A stretch of DNA of 64,000 bases, taken from assembly GCA_903845215.1 (NCBI GenBank), contig CAIMWI010000055.1, positions 1 to 64,000 on the forward strand. Reading direction: 5' to 3'. Below are positions 28,910 through 38,213 of the stretch, one piece after another (the first letter of the stretch is position 1; each line of letters starts with the position of its first letter). Made by a program: the position numbers and the translations under genes. This DNA comes from an uncultured Rhodobacterales bacterium (lineage in GTDB: Bacteria; Pseudomonadota; Alphaproteobacteria; Rhodobacterales; Rhodobacteraceae). Under the pieces are notes generated by a model. The model saw only the letters and a list, made by a program, of their open reading frames with translations, was not told the DNA's origin and did not search any database.

Positions 28910-29204
28910 GATTTTTCCCAAATCTTCAAAGATTTCTACGCATACTGGGTCGGACGGCTTTGGGAAAGCAGATAAAGATCTTGCGCAAGGCTTGACACGC
29001 GGGGGGCGCCAAATGATTGCGGCCCCGATCGTTTCTGCCCAAGGGGCCCGCCCATGAGGGGTGCGGCAGCACCAGATCGGCACATCCGCAATATTCTAGG
29101 TTGCCCGACGGCGCAAAATGCGAAAGACTTCGGCTTCAGGGTAAGTAAGTGAAAGCCTATCTGCCAAACAGAAATAGAAAAAACGGCATTCTGGAGAGAG
29201 ATTC

Positions 29205-30215
29205 ATGAGCGATGGCGCAGCGCCCGTTCTAGATGTTCGGGGGCTAACGACCGTTTTTCATACCAGACAGGGTGAGATTCACGCTGTCAGCGCCGTCAGC
29301 TTCGGTTTGAAGCGCGGGGAAGTCTTGGGTGTGGTGGGCGAAAGCGGGTCGGGGAAATCTGTCACGATGATGTCGTTGGTAGGGCTGCTGCCAACGCCGC
29401 CGGCCGAAGTGCGCGCCGGCCAAGTGATGCTTGGCACGCGCGATTTGCTGCAGATGACGCCACAAGACTTGTCGGCCGTGCGCGGGGCCAAGGTGGGGTT
29501 TGTGTTTCAAGACCCAATGACCAGCCTGAACCCTGTTTTCACTGTTGAAAACCAAATCTGCGAACCGCTGCTGCGCCATATGGGGCTGACAAAACCCCAA
29601 GCCCGCGCGCGGGCGGTGGAATTGCTAGAGATGGTGGGCATTCCAGATGCCGCCAAACGGGTGAAATACTATCCGCACCAATTTTCTGGCGGGATGCGGC
29701 AAAGGGTGATGATCGCCATCGCTTTGGCCTGTGAGCCTGATCTGTTGATCGCCGATGAACCCACAACCGCGCTGGATGTGACCATTCAGGCACAGATTAT
29801 TGACCTCATGAAGGATTTGCAGAAAAAGCTTGGCATGGCCATCATCTGGATCACCCATGATCTGGGCGTGATCGCAGGGATCGCCGACCGTGTTATGGTG
29901 ATGTACGGCGGGCAAGTTGTGGAACACGCGCCGGTGGACCAGATTTTTCACAATCCCCAACACCCGTATACCCGTGCCCTTTTGCGCACGATTCCCACCA
30001 TCACGGGCCAGCGCGAAGCGCGCCTGTCTGTGATCGAAGGCCAACCGCCCATCATGACGGCCCCCCCCACCGCCTGCCCCTTTGGCGCGCGCTGCGCCCA
30101 TACATTTGACCGATGCGATGCCGAAAACCCCCAAAGGCGCGCCGTGGACGGGCAAGCCGTAGGACATGGCCATGACGTGGCCTGCCATTGGTCGGCCGAG
30201 GCGCGCCATGCGTGA
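29205..30215 (+). CDS. Oligopeptide ABC transporter ATPase (OppD/DppD type)
   Basis: 336 residues. Walker [10 protein letters not shown]-loop [12 protein letters not shown], signature [14 protein letters not shown], Walker [13 protein letters not shown], switch ITHDLGV, and the C-terminal oligopeptide-type extension with CPFGARC and a further Cys (FDRCDAENP) that in the family can hold an Fe-S cluster. First gene of a plus-strand operon, GGAGAGA ribosome site. It overlaps the next ATPase gene by 8 nt. Confidence 0.95.
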   Translation: MSDGAAPVLDVRGLTTVFHTRQGEIHAVSAVSFGLKRGEVLGVVGESGSGKSVTMMSLVGLLPTPPAEVRAGQVMLGTRDLLQMTPQDLSAVRGAKVGFVFQDPMTSLNPVFTVENQICEPLLRHMGLTKPQARARAVELLEMVGIPDAAKRVKYYPHQFSGGMRQRVMIAIALACEPDLLIADEPTTALDVTIQAQIIDLMKDLQKKLGMAIIWITHDLGVIAGIADRVMVMYGGQVVEHAPVDQIFHNPQHPYTRALLRTIPTITGQREARLSVIEGQPPIMTAPPTACPFGARCAHTFDRCDAENPQRRAVDGQAVGHGHDVACHWSAEARHA

Positions 30216-31263
30216 GGCCGTGTCAGATCTGGTGCAAGTCGACGGGTTAAAGATGTATTTTCCCGTCTATTCGGGCGTGCTGCGCCGGCACAGTGGCGAT
30301 ATCAAAGCGGTGGATGATGTCAGTTTCACCATCCGCGCGGGCGAGACTTTGGGGCTCGTGGGTGAATCTGGCTGCGGCAAATCAACGCTGGGGCGCGCGC
30401 TGTTGCGTTTATACGAACCCACAGCGGGGCGCGTGGTGATTGACGGGGAAGATGTGGCCTTGCTGCGCACAGAGGCGCTGCGCAAAAAGCGGCCCACGAT
30501 GCAGATGGTGTTTCAAGACCCGCAGGCCAGTTTGAACCCGCGCATGTCGTTGTCGTCGATCATCGGGGAACCCTTGGTCGAGCATACGGCGCTAAGCACC
30601 GCGCAGCGCCAAGAGCGGATTTATGAATTGATGGATCAAGTCGGCCTGAACCGCCGCTTTGCCAACCGCTTCCCGCATGAATTCTCGGGCGGGCAACGCC
30701 AGCGCATCGGCATCGCCCGCGCCTTGGCGCTGAACCCGAAATTCATCGTCTGCGATGAGCCGATTGCGGCCTTGGATGTGTCGATCCAAGCGCAGGTGGT
30801 GAATTTGCTGGAAGATCTGCAAGACAAGCTTGGGCTGACCTATCTGTTTATCAGCCACGATCTGTCGATGGTGCGCCATATCGCCGACCGTGTGGCGGTG
30901 ATGTATCTGGGGCGGATTGTGGAACTTTCGCCCCGCGATGACCTATACGCCCGCCCGCTGCATCCCTATGCCGAAGCACTGCTGTCGGCGGTGAACGAAC
31001 CCGACCCTGTGCGCGCCCGCACCCGTCAGCGCATTTTGCTCAAAGGTGATCTGCCCTCGCCCGCCAACCCGCCCAAGGGTTGCAATTTCTGCACCCGCTG
31101 CCCCAAGGTGTTTGCGCGGTGCTTGTCCGAAAAGCCATCGCTCTTTCAGGTAGAAGGCGGGCGCCAAGTTGCCTGTCACCTGTATGACCCCGCCAAACCG
31201 TCCGCCGGATCAACCGGTGGTTTTCCTCACCCAAAGCACCTTCAACAAGGAGTATCTGAATGA
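30208..31263 (+). CDS. Oligopeptide ABC transporter ATPase (OppF/DppF type)
   Basis: 351 residues from the ATG at 30208, which overlaps the stop of the partner ATPase. Walker A GESGCGKSTLGRAL, FQDPQASLNPRMSL, signature FSGGQRQRIGIARAL, Walker B IVCDEPIAALD, switch ISHDLSMV, and a C-terminal CNFCTRCPKVFARC cluster. It pairs with the OppD-type subunit to power two permeases. Its stop overlaps the start of the binding-protein gene (ATGA at 31260). Confidence 0.95.
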   Translation: MREAVSDLVQVDGLKMYFPVYSGVLRRHSGDIKAVDDVSFTIRAGETLGLVGESGCGKSTLGRALLRLYEPTAGRVVIDGEDVALLRTEALRKKRPTMQMVFQDPQASLNPRMSLSSIIGEPLVEHTALSTAQRQERIYELMDQVGLNRRFANRFPHEFSGGQRQRIGIARALALNPKFIVCDEPIAALDVSIQAQVVNLLEDLQDKLGLTYLFISHDLSMVRHIADRVAVMYLGRIVELSPRDDLYARPLHPYAEALLSAVNEPDPVRARTRQRILLKGDLPSPANPPKGCNFCTRCPKVFARCLSEKPSLFQVEGGRQVACHLYDPAKPSAGSTGGFPHPKHLQQGVSE

Positions 31264-32963
31264 ACCTGAAATCTGCCTTACTTGGGGCCGTCTGCGCCTT
31301 TGCGATGGCGCCGGCCGCCTTTGCCGAGCGTGGCACCGACGGCGAGGTCAAGCTGACCTTCCCGCAGGCCGTGTCGATCATGAACCCCTACCTGTCGTCG
31401 GGGACCAAAGACATCTTCGCCGCCTCTATGGTGATCGAACCTTTGGCAGGCTTTGACGACACCGGCGCCTTGGTCGCCAAATTGGTCAGCGAAATCCCCA
31501 GCGTCGCCAATGGCGGGATTTCCGAGGATCTGACCTCGATCACATGGAAACTGCTGCCCGGTCTTTTGTGGGCCGATGGGTCGCCCGTGACAGCGGCGGA
31601 TGTGATCTTCACCGGCCAGTATTGCATGGACCCCGCCGGTGGCTGCGCCCAGTTGTCGAAATTCGACGGCATCAAGTCGATCGAAGCAGTCGATGACATG
31701 AGCGTCAAGATCACCTTTAACGGCCCCAAACCGAACCCCTTCACGGCCTTTGTCGGATCGACCTCTCCGATCTTGCAAAAGGCACAGTTCGAGGCCTGCC
31801 TTGGCGCTGCCGCACCGACCTGCACCGATCAAAACTCGATGCCGATTGGCACGGGGCCGTTCAAGGTTACGGGCTTTACGGTGAATGACACCGTGTCGAT
31901 GGAAGCCAACGCCAACTACCGCGATCCAGCCAAGCCTGCCTTTGCTGCAGCTGTGATCAAAGGTGGTGGTGATGCCGAAGGTTCCGCACGCGCCGTGATG
32001 TCGACCGGCGAGTTTGACTATGCCTGGAACACCCAAATCCCCCCCGACAGCCAAGCCGCCATGGCCGCTGAAGGCAAGGGCGTGTTCGTTGTGGCCTTTG
32101 GCACGCTGATCGAGCGTTTGGAAATGAACATGACCAACCCTTCGGCAGATCTGCCCGAAGGCGAGCGGTCTACCACCAAGCACCCCCACCCCTTCCTGTC
32201 TGACATCAACGTGCGCAAAGCCTTGTCGATGGCAATTGACCGCCATACGCTGACAGAAGTGGGCTACGGGGCCGGCGGCACGCCAAGCTGCAACATTGTG
32301 CCCGCCCCTGCGCTTTACGCCTCGGACAACACGGGTTGCCTGACCCAAGACATCGAGGGTGCAAAGGCCCTGCTGGAAACCGCAGGCTGGGTGGATACCG
32401 ACGGCGACGGCATCCGCGAGAAAGACGGCAAGAAATTGTCGATCCTGTATCAATCAACCGTGAACCCAATCCGTCAAGACTTCCAAGCGCTTATCAAAGA
32501 TTGGTGGACGGAAATTGGCGTTGAAACCGAACTGAAGGCGATTGATCCTTCGGTGTTCTTTGGCGGCGACGCCGGTTCGCCCGATACGTTCCAGAAGTTC
32601 TACGCCGATGTCGAAATGTACGCCAACAACTTCGACGGCACCGATCCGGAAGCTTATTTGACGCAATACAAATGCGACAAAGCCCCCTCGCCGGAAAACC
32701 AGTGGCAGGGTGAAAACATGAACCGGTTCTGCGACCCGGCTTATGATGCCATGGTTGCCGAATTGTCGGGCACACGCGATGAGGCAAAGCGCGCCGAATT
32801 GACCAAGAAGTTGAATGACATGGTCACCAAAGACAGCTTTGTCGTGGTGCCCTTGGTGCACCGCGGCACGCTATCGGCCCATTCCAATGCATTGGGCGGC
32901 GTTAAAATCAACGCTTGGGATAGCGAATTGTGGAACGTGGCCGATTGGTTCCGCGTGAAGTGA
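31260..32963 (+). CDS. Peptide-type ABC substrate-binding protein (family 5)
   Basis: 567 residues with signal peptide (LLGAVCAFAMAPAAFA, cleavage before ERG). Family 5 features: WKLLPGLLWADGSPVTAADV near residue 95-115 and IGTGPFKVTGF. Members bind peptides, opines or some sugars. Unusually for such operons it sits after the ATPases and before the permeases. The ATGA overlap with the upstream ATPase implies translational coupling, and a strong hairpin follows the gene. Confidence 0.93.
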   Translation: MNLKSALLGAVCAFAMAPAAFAERGTDGEVKLTFPQAVSIMNPYLSSGTKDIFAASMVIEPLAGFDDTGALVAKLVSEIPSVANGGISEDLTSITWKLLPGLLWADGSPVTAADVIFTGQYCMDPAGGCAQLSKFDGIKSIEAVDDMSVKITFNGPKPNPFTAFVGSTSPILQKAQFEACLGAAAPTCTDQNSMPIGTGPFKVTGFTVNDTVSMEANANYRDPAKPAFAAAVIKGGGDAEGSARAVMSTGEFDYAWNTQIPPDSQAAMAAEGKGVFVVAFGTLIERLEMNMTNPSADLPEGERSTTKHPHPFLSDINVRKALSMAIDRHTLTEVGYGAGGTPSCNIVPAPALYASDNTGCLTQDIEGAKALLETAGWVDTDGDGIREKDGKKLSILYQSTVNPIRQDFQALIKDWWTEIGVETELKAIDPSVFFGGDAGSPDTFQKFYADVEMYANNFDGTDPEAYLTQYKCDKAPSPENQWQGENMNRFCDPAYDAMVAELSGTRDEAKRAELTKKLNDMVTKDSFVVVPLVHRGTLSAHSNALGGVKINAWDSELWNVADWFRVK

Positions 32964-32977
32964 TCTAAACCTTTGGG

Positions 32978-33004
32978 CGGGCCCTGTTCGCAGGGCCCGT
33001 CTTT
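32978..33004 (+). terminator. Strong intercistronic hairpin after the binding-protein gene
   Basis: Perfect 9-bp stem CGGGCCCTG/CAGGGCCCG with a TTCG tetraloop (32978-32999), followed by TCTTT. It lies between the binding protein and the permease genes, where partial termination or 3'-end protection of the mRNA would give more binding protein than permease. Confidence 0.75.
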
Positions 33005-33037
33005 CCCATAAGCTTCTTAACAAAGGCGTCGCAGGCC

Positions 33038-34045
33038 ATGCTGACCTTTACCCTTCGCAGGCTGCTTTTAGCGATACCGACGCTTTTGTTCATCAGCTTG
33101 ATCATTTTTCTGCTGGTTGATCTTGCCCCCGGATCGCCTATGTCAGAAATTCCCCTTACCGTACCGCCCGAAGTTCGCAAAAAGATGATCGAGGCGTTGG
33201 GGGCGGATCAGCCCGTTTTCGTGCGTTATATTCTATGGCTTCGCCAATTCTTTTGGGTGGAACCGGCCAATTTGATCGACGGCTGGTTCGGAACCAATCT
33301 TGTTGGTGGGGAACAGCGGATATTGTCGTGGCAATCACGCAGCCCGGTTTTTACGGTGATCGGCCAGCGTATTCCCCAAACCCTGACCGTGATTGGCACG
33401 GCCTATCTGGTGGGTATCGCCATCGCAATGCCCATCGGGATTTATTCGGCCTATAGGCAATATTCCGTGTTCGATCAGATCGGCACTTTGATCGCTATGA
33501 TCGGCTTTTCGGTGCCCACCTTTTTCTCGGGCACCTTGTTTATCATCGTTTTTGCAGTCTGGCTTCCGTGGCTTCCCACCAAATACGACACAACACTGGC
33601 CGTGACAGATTGGTCGAGTTTTCTGCAGCAGTTGCGGCAAATGGCGATGCCCGTGATGGTGCTTGCCTTGGCCAATGCGGCAGCGATCAGTCGATACATG
33701 CGCTCGTCCATGCTGGAAAACATGGGCCAAGACTATGTGCGAACCGCGCGCGCCAAGGGCATGACGGAACGCGTTGTGGTGCTAAAACATGTCCTGCGAA
33801 ATTCGTTGATTCCGGTGGTGACCGTGATTGCCCTTGGCATCCCTTCGATTTTTGGCGGGGCAATCATCACCGAAAATCTGTTTGGCGTGAACGGTATAGG
33901 TGCGGCTTTGATTGGGGCCATCCATGCCAACGATTTGCCCATGGTTCAAACCCTAGCCTTTATCTTCGCGGTGCTCATCGTTGTTTTCAACCTGATTGCC
34001 GATATCCTGTACGGCCTTCTTGACCCAAGGATCCGATATGAGTGA
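33038..34045 (+). CDS. Peptide ABC transporter permease (DppB type)
   Basis: 335 residues. N-terminal membrane segment LLLAIPTLLFISLIIFLLV, a large periplasmic loop, then five further segments. The EAA loop (DYVRTARAKGMTERVVVLKH) is the ATPase contact. The family C-terminus LLDPRIRYE is present. Overlaps the next permease gene by 8 nt. Confidence 0.95.
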   Translation: MLTFTLRRLLLAIPTLLFISLIIFLLVDLAPGSPMSEIPLTVPPEVRKKMIEALGADQPVFVRYILWLRQFFWVEPANLIDGWFGTNLVGGEQRILSWQSRSPVFTVIGQRIPQTLTVIGTAYLVGIAIAMPIGIYSAYRQYSVFDQIGTLIAMIGFSVPTFFSGTLFIIVFAVWLPWLPTKYDTTLAVTDWSSFLQQLRQMAMPVMVLALANAAAISRYMRSSMLENMGQDYVRTARAKGMTERVVVLKHVLRNSLIPVVTVIALGIPSIFGGAIITENLFGVNGIGAALIGAIHANDLPMVQTLAFIFAVLIVVFNLIADILYGLLDPRIRYE

Positions 34046-34943
34046 TCTAAGCATCCCCAAGGCCCAAAGCCAGTTTGGCGCAGTTTGGAGGCAATTTCGG
34101 ATACACCGGGGGGCAGTCTTCGGGCTTATTGTGCTTGGGATATTGGTTGGATTTGTGGTTTTTGGCCCGTTTTTTTGGCCAGAAGTGAAGTTAAAGGTGG
34201 TCGAAGCTTTAAAGGTCAAAAATCAGGGCCCCTCGCTGCGCTTTCCCTTTGGAACCGACCAACTGGGCCGCGATATCTTGGTGCGGATGATGGCGGCGGG
34301 AAAGGTGTCTTTAGCCGTAGGGTTTGTGGCCATGATGATTGCGATCTTCGTCGGGACGGGGATTGGAATTCTTGCCGGCTATTTTAAACAGCTTGACGGC
34401 CCCTTGATGCGCCTGACTGATTTGTTTTTATCTTTACCCCTTATCCCACTGTTGCTGGTTCTGGTGATGCTGTTTCGCGACAAGATTGCTGCGATCATGG
34501 GGCCAGAATTGGGGGCGTTTTTGCTTATCGTATTTGCGATCGGCATAACTTCATGGATGCAGGCGGCGCGGATTGTCCGAGGTGAAGTTTTAGCGTTGAA
34601 AGAGCGGGAGTACGTTTTAGCGGCGAAATCCATCGGAGTTCCCGCACGCCGTGTGATCTTGCGGCATATTCTGCCCAACATCATCTCTCCAGTGATGGTG
34701 GCGGCCACTTTGGGCGTGGCCGAGGCCATCATCACCGAATCGGTTCTATCCTTTTTGGGCCTTGGTTTCCCGCCAGATTTCCCAACGTGGGGCAGATTGT
34801 TGTTCGATGGGTTAAACTACCTTCAGCTTTATCCAGAACGCGTGATTTGGCCGGGCCTTGCAATTTCGTTGACAGTCTTGTCCGTCAATTACATCGGCGA
34901 CGGTTTACGCGATGCACTGGACCCGCGGATTAGGGGCCGATAA
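34038..34943 (+). CDS. Peptide ABC transporter permease (DppC type)
   Basis: 301 residues from the ATG at 34038. N-terminal membrane anchor (HRGAVFGLIVLGILVGFVVF), the conserved LRFPFGTDQLGRDILVR segment, membrane segments, an EAA loop (REYVLAAKSIGVPARRVILR) and the ending DALDPRIRGR. It completes the peptide importer and is the last gene of the operon. No clear terminator was seen in the 180 bp before the convergent glycosyltransferase gene. Confidence 0.95.
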   Translation: MSDLSIPKAQSQFGAVWRQFRIHRGAVFGLIVLGILVGFVVFGPFFWPEVKLKVVEALKVKNQGPSLRFPFGTDQLGRDILVRMMAAGKVSLAVGFVAMMIAIFVGTGIGILAGYFKQLDGPLMRLTDLFLSLPLIPLLLVLVMLFRDKIAAIMGPELGAFLLIVFAIGITSWMQAARIVRGEVLALKEREYVLAAKSIGVPARRVILRHILPNIISPVMVAATLGVAEAIITESVLSFLGLGFPPDFPTWGRLLFDGLNYLQLYPERVIWPGLAISLTVLSVNYIGDGLRDALDPRIRGR

Positions 34944-35125
34944 ATAAACAGGTGTTGCGGCTAAAAAACAAGAAATGTGCTATATCAGCGCGAATTTGGC
35001 CAAACGGCCGAAGGTGATGATCACACCGGCAACGACATTCAGACAGCGCAACCCGTTTCTATCCAGCTTAAGACATAATCGCCCCGAAGCATTTTGGTCG
35101 CATCCCATAGCGCATTTTGCAGAGG

Positions 35126-36982
35126 TCAATCACAATACGAACCTTGGCTTAAAAACTCCCAAGCTTGGCTGGTGCTCAAAGGGCCGAGTTTCCCAAAAAC
35201 TTGGGCGAAATGTTCAGAAAACGTTACAGACCCGAACATGTCTAACGGAGCCTGTTCAAACGCATCCGGCCCGAAGAGTTTATGAGCATAGGCCCAAAGT
35301 TCGGCGGCAGATTTAAGGAATGCGGGTTGGTCCTGTGCATCAAGATGCGCCACGCTTTTGTTAAGTTGAAAGGCGAAAGTTTGAAACAAAGGGGAAAGTT
35401 CGTTCCACCCCTCGCCCCCAGCCCGATTAAGCAGAATTCTAAACGATTCAATGATACAACAGGCCATGTCCTGCCCGGCAGGTTTGCTCGGGGCGTGGCC
35501 AAAGATGACACCGTCTAATGTCGGCACATCGGGGATAGCACTTAGAGTAAGGGTCTGGAAAACGAATTCACCCATCGAAGCCAAATGTTCGGGAAACCAG
35601 ATCCTGCGGTTGTCCAAAAAATCACGCCGATAGACCCGCCGCCAAATTGTCGGAGGTTCTGATATCAGCGCAAAGTTGCCCATGCGGTGATAGGTTGTAT
35701 CGGCTATTTCGAACCTAGGCTTAAGCGCGGCATGGGTTTCTTGCGGCCTTACTCCAAAAGGTATTTGGAATGGATCTTCGCCTTCAAGGCCGTAAAATGG
35801 CCCCTGCACCACCTCGGCCCCAGTTTGACGCGCTAGTTCCAATAAGCCTTGAAAGAAACTTTGTTCTGGTCGGCTTTGCGCATCGACGAAAGCAATATGT
35901 GTCGCCGACGATTGCAGGCGGCCAAAGTTCCAAGAAGATCCTTGCCCCGCGTTCGGCCTATGGAAAAATCGCACTCGCGGATCGCTGCGCGAACAGGTTT
36001 GTAAGGCAAGCTTTGCTGGCTCTGTTGCCTCATCGCCAACAACAAGAACCCTGATTTCCATTGATGGATCGGACAATAGATCGGCAATCCAAGAAAAATT
36101 GACATCGCCATCAGAGGGGATGGCAACAATAACATCTAAATGTGATGACTGACCTGAAATATCAAGCGATCTGCGCAAGCCGAATTGGGATTGTCCTGCC
36201 CGCGGTATCCAAGTTTGGCGAAGTCCTGCAGAGGGCGCTTGCTGGATAGAAGTGGGAATATGCCGCCAGCTTTCGCCAATTACATGATCAATTTTTGACT
36301 GCGAAAGGTCAGTTAGAATTTCCACTTCAGCCTTGGGTGCTATAATTTTCAGCAAAGTTGGAGACAAAACTTCAAGCATGCCAGCAGCAAGAGTGGGCAC
36401 TTTGACAAAGGAAAATTCGGCCGATGTATTATGCCCCCGTTCCAAATAACCGTTATGTATTAAAGACTTACTGTGGTTCCTCAGAGGAAGCAAAGCCGTC
36501 AACCTATCCAGTTTTGCCTCTGTATCGTACTGCAACCGCTTCAAGGCCGCACACACGGCTTTTGCATCAGAAGGCGCGTCTTCTTTTGTGTGTCCGACAG
36601 CAAATGGCAAAGCGATGATTTGGCTTAACGCCAAATCATCAATGTTTTTTTGCAGGTATGCAAAGGCTGTTGGATCGGGTTCAAAACAGAAAATCTGCCA
36701 ACCGGGGCAAGCCAATGCAAAAGGCACAGCGAAAACGCCAAAGCCTGCGCCGATGTCCAAAGCGACACCTTCTTTCGCCAAGGATTGTGTCGAAAGTGCG
36801 CGTTGATAAATATGGCGCAATCTCCAAAGAGAGTCCGCCCGTAAAAAATCAATCTTGGGCGCAAAAACAGATATGGTTTGCCCAAAGGCATGCAGTTCGA
36901 TCTGATCGTCAAGATCAAAAACTGTCGCGTCAGCGGTGCTGGTTTGGTGTTCTGGAAGGCGGTTTACTGGTTTGCCTTTCAT
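35126..36982 (-). CDS. FkbM-type methyltransferase fused to a GT2-like domain
   Basis: 618 residues. The N-terminal part (about 60-230) has a SAM motif I, ALDIGAGFGVFAVPFALA, then CFEPDPTAFAYLQKN, as in FkbM methyltransferases of glycan pathways. The C-terminal part (about 275-480) has the GT-A layout of family 2 glycosyltransferases (VIVAIPSDGDVNFSW, FFHRPNAGQGSSWNFG), but its metal motif reads VDAQSRPE where active enzymes usually have DxD, so that domain may be inactive or altered. It starts 3 nt after the upstream GT2 gene, so both form one operon. AT-richer than the flanking operons. Likely acts on surface glycans. Confidence 0.75.
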   Translation of the reverse strand: MKGKPVNRLPEHQTSTADATVFDLDDQIELHAFGQTISVFAPKIDFLRADSLWRLRHIYQRALSTQSLAKEGVALDIGAGFGVFAVPFALACPGWQIFCFEPDPTAFAYLQKNIDDLALSQIIALPFAVGHTKEDAPSDAKAVCAALKRLQYDTEAKLDRLTALLPLRNHSKSLIHNGYLERGHNTSAEFSFVKVPTLAAGMLEVLSPTLLKIIAPKAEVEILTDLSQSKIDHVIGESWRHIPTSIQQAPSAGLRQTWIPRAGQSQFGLRRSLDISGQSSHLDVIVAIPSDGDVNFSWIADLLSDPSMEIRVLVVGDEATEPAKLALQTCSRSDPRVRFFHRPNAGQGSSWNFGRLQSSATHIAFVDAQSRPEQSFFQGLLELARQTGAEVVQGPFYGLEGEDPFQIPFGVRPQETHAALKPRFEIADTTYHRMGNFALISEPPTIWRRVYRRDFLDNRRIWFPEHLASMGEFVFQTLTLSAIPDVPTLDGVIFGHAPSKPAGQDMACCIIESFRILLNRAGGEGWNELSPLFQTFAFQLNKSVAHLDAQDQPAFLKSAAELWAYAHKLFGPDAFEQAPLDMFGSVTFSEHFAQVFGKLGPLSTSQAWEFLSQGSYCD

Positions 36983-36985
36983 TTG

Positions 36986-37972
36986 TCACACCCGATCGTT
37001 TGAAACGAGAAGATGGCGATGGAGTGCGGCCATGAAGATGGGGCTTAAACCTTCATCGTGCTGAATTTCGCCAAATCTCGGGTCGATGGATGCCGTCATC
37101 TCGCGGACATTTTGCCGAAAGGTCGCACGCAGCGGGTGTGCCAGGCAAGTTTCACACCAGTCGATCAGTTTTAGGCAACTCGCCAGTACAACATTCCGAT
37201 AAGCCAAATCGCTGAACTCTGGCCGCAGAGCAAAGGCGTCGAGTGTCAGTTTTGCAACGGAAACGATGTCAAAGCGCAATTCACCCGTTGTCGCAGTGAT
37301 TTGGTGTCGTTGATAGCGGCGAAAATACGTAAAGGCAGGACAGTCTAGAATTGCGATGCGATCAGCCTGAACGATGGCAAGGGTATGGAAAAAGATATCC
37401 TCAAAAAAATAAGGAGCGGGAAAGTGCAGCCCCACCGCCTGTAAGAACGACCGTCCTACCACTTTATTGGCGGATTGCGGTTCTAATTGCTGTGCCATAA
37501 CGCAAAGTCGGGTATGCTTTGGATTGTTGCGTGCGCTTATCCCTTCCGGCAGAAATTGAGCAATCTGCTCGAACACCGCCGCATCATAAAAATCTTCAAT
37601 CTGACCACGCAGGTCACTTAGCACTCCGGGGCACAGCACCAGATCAGGTTGCGTTGCGTCGATGAGCGAGGCGATGGCAGCAAAAGACCAATTCGGGCGC
37701 AAATCGTCGGCATCTAGAAAACAGATGTAATCGCCTTGTGCCAGTTCCAGGCCGGCATTGCGAGCAGCGGATAAACCGGCGTTGGCCTGACGGATGACCC
37801 GCACCCTTGGGTCGGTCAGGCGGCTTAGAATTTCAAGCGTTTCTTGGGAAGACCCATCATCGATAATCAGATATTCGAAATCGCGATAGCTTTGGTTCAA
37901 GATAGAGCCCACAGCCGTCAACAGCAGGGCACCTTCGTTATATGTTGTTGTTATACAAGTGATTTTCGGCAT
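36986..37972 (-). CDS. Family 2 glycosyltransferase
   Basis: 328 residues. GT-A fold with the standard N-terminus ITCITTTYNEGALLLTAVGS, DDGSSQETLEIL, ANAGLSAARNAGLELAQGDY and an intact metal motif FLDADD. The C-terminal half is divergent. It transfers a sugar from a nucleotide donor to an unknown acceptor, probably in a surface polysaccharide or glycoprotein pathway together with the FkbM/GT2 fusion downstream. Soluble, no membrane segments seen. Confidence 0.92.
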   Translation of the reverse strand: MPKITCITTTYNEGALLLTAVGSILNQSYRDFEYLIIDDGSSQETLEILSRLTDPRVRVIRQANAGLSAARNAGLELAQGDYICFLDADDLRPNWSFAAIASLIDATQPDLVLCPGVLSDLRGQIEDFYDAAVFEQIAQFLPEGISARNNPKHTRLCVMAQQLEPQSANKVVGRSFLQAVGLHFPAPYFFEDIFFHTLAIVQADRIAILDCPAFTYFRRYQRHQITATTGELRFDIVSVAKLTLDAFALRPEFSDLAYRNVVLASCLKLIDWCETCLAHPLRATFRQNVREMTASIDPRFGEIQHDEGLSPIFMAALHRHLLVSNDRV

Positions 37973-38110
37973 GAATCGCTTTCTGAAAAAAACCGCATCA
38001 AAAAAACATCAGTCAAATTGCTTAGGCACACCCCCCGCATGGCAGGCCTGCACAGCGCTATACTTCCCTAGATCGGGCAAGTTTTCCAGCCCAAAACATC
38101 GCGCCTTCAA

Positions 38111-38161
38111 ACGTCATATTGGCGTCATCCAAGGTTCACCACAGCGTCACCGCAAAGTTAC
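38111..38161 (+). promoter_or_regulatory. Candidate Pho box: five heptamers at 11-bp period
   Basis: ACGTCAT (38111), GCGTCAT (38122), GGTTCAC (38133), GCGTCAC (38144) and AAGTTAC (38155) are separated by 4-bp spacers, an exact 11-bp period. The PhoB box of alphaproteobacteria is made of CTGTCAT-type heptamers with 4-bp spacers, so the pattern matches in both core (GTCA) and period. It ends 52 bp before the binding-protein ATG. PhoB binding is inferred. Confidence 0.65.
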
Positions 38162-38213
38162 CGATGCGGCGGAAAATGGGTTTGCATGTTCGCCCTTTGA
38201 AAGGATCTTTGCC

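Noticed and set aside
31278-32453. Minus-strand open frame of 391 codons
   Set aside because: Antisense to the peptide-binding protein; His/Arg/Gly-rich composition typical of a GC-rich shadow.
34944-35125. Short open frame beginning at 34975 after the peptide-permease gene
   Set aside because: Runs into the antisense of the glycosyltransferase fusion; no ribosome site.
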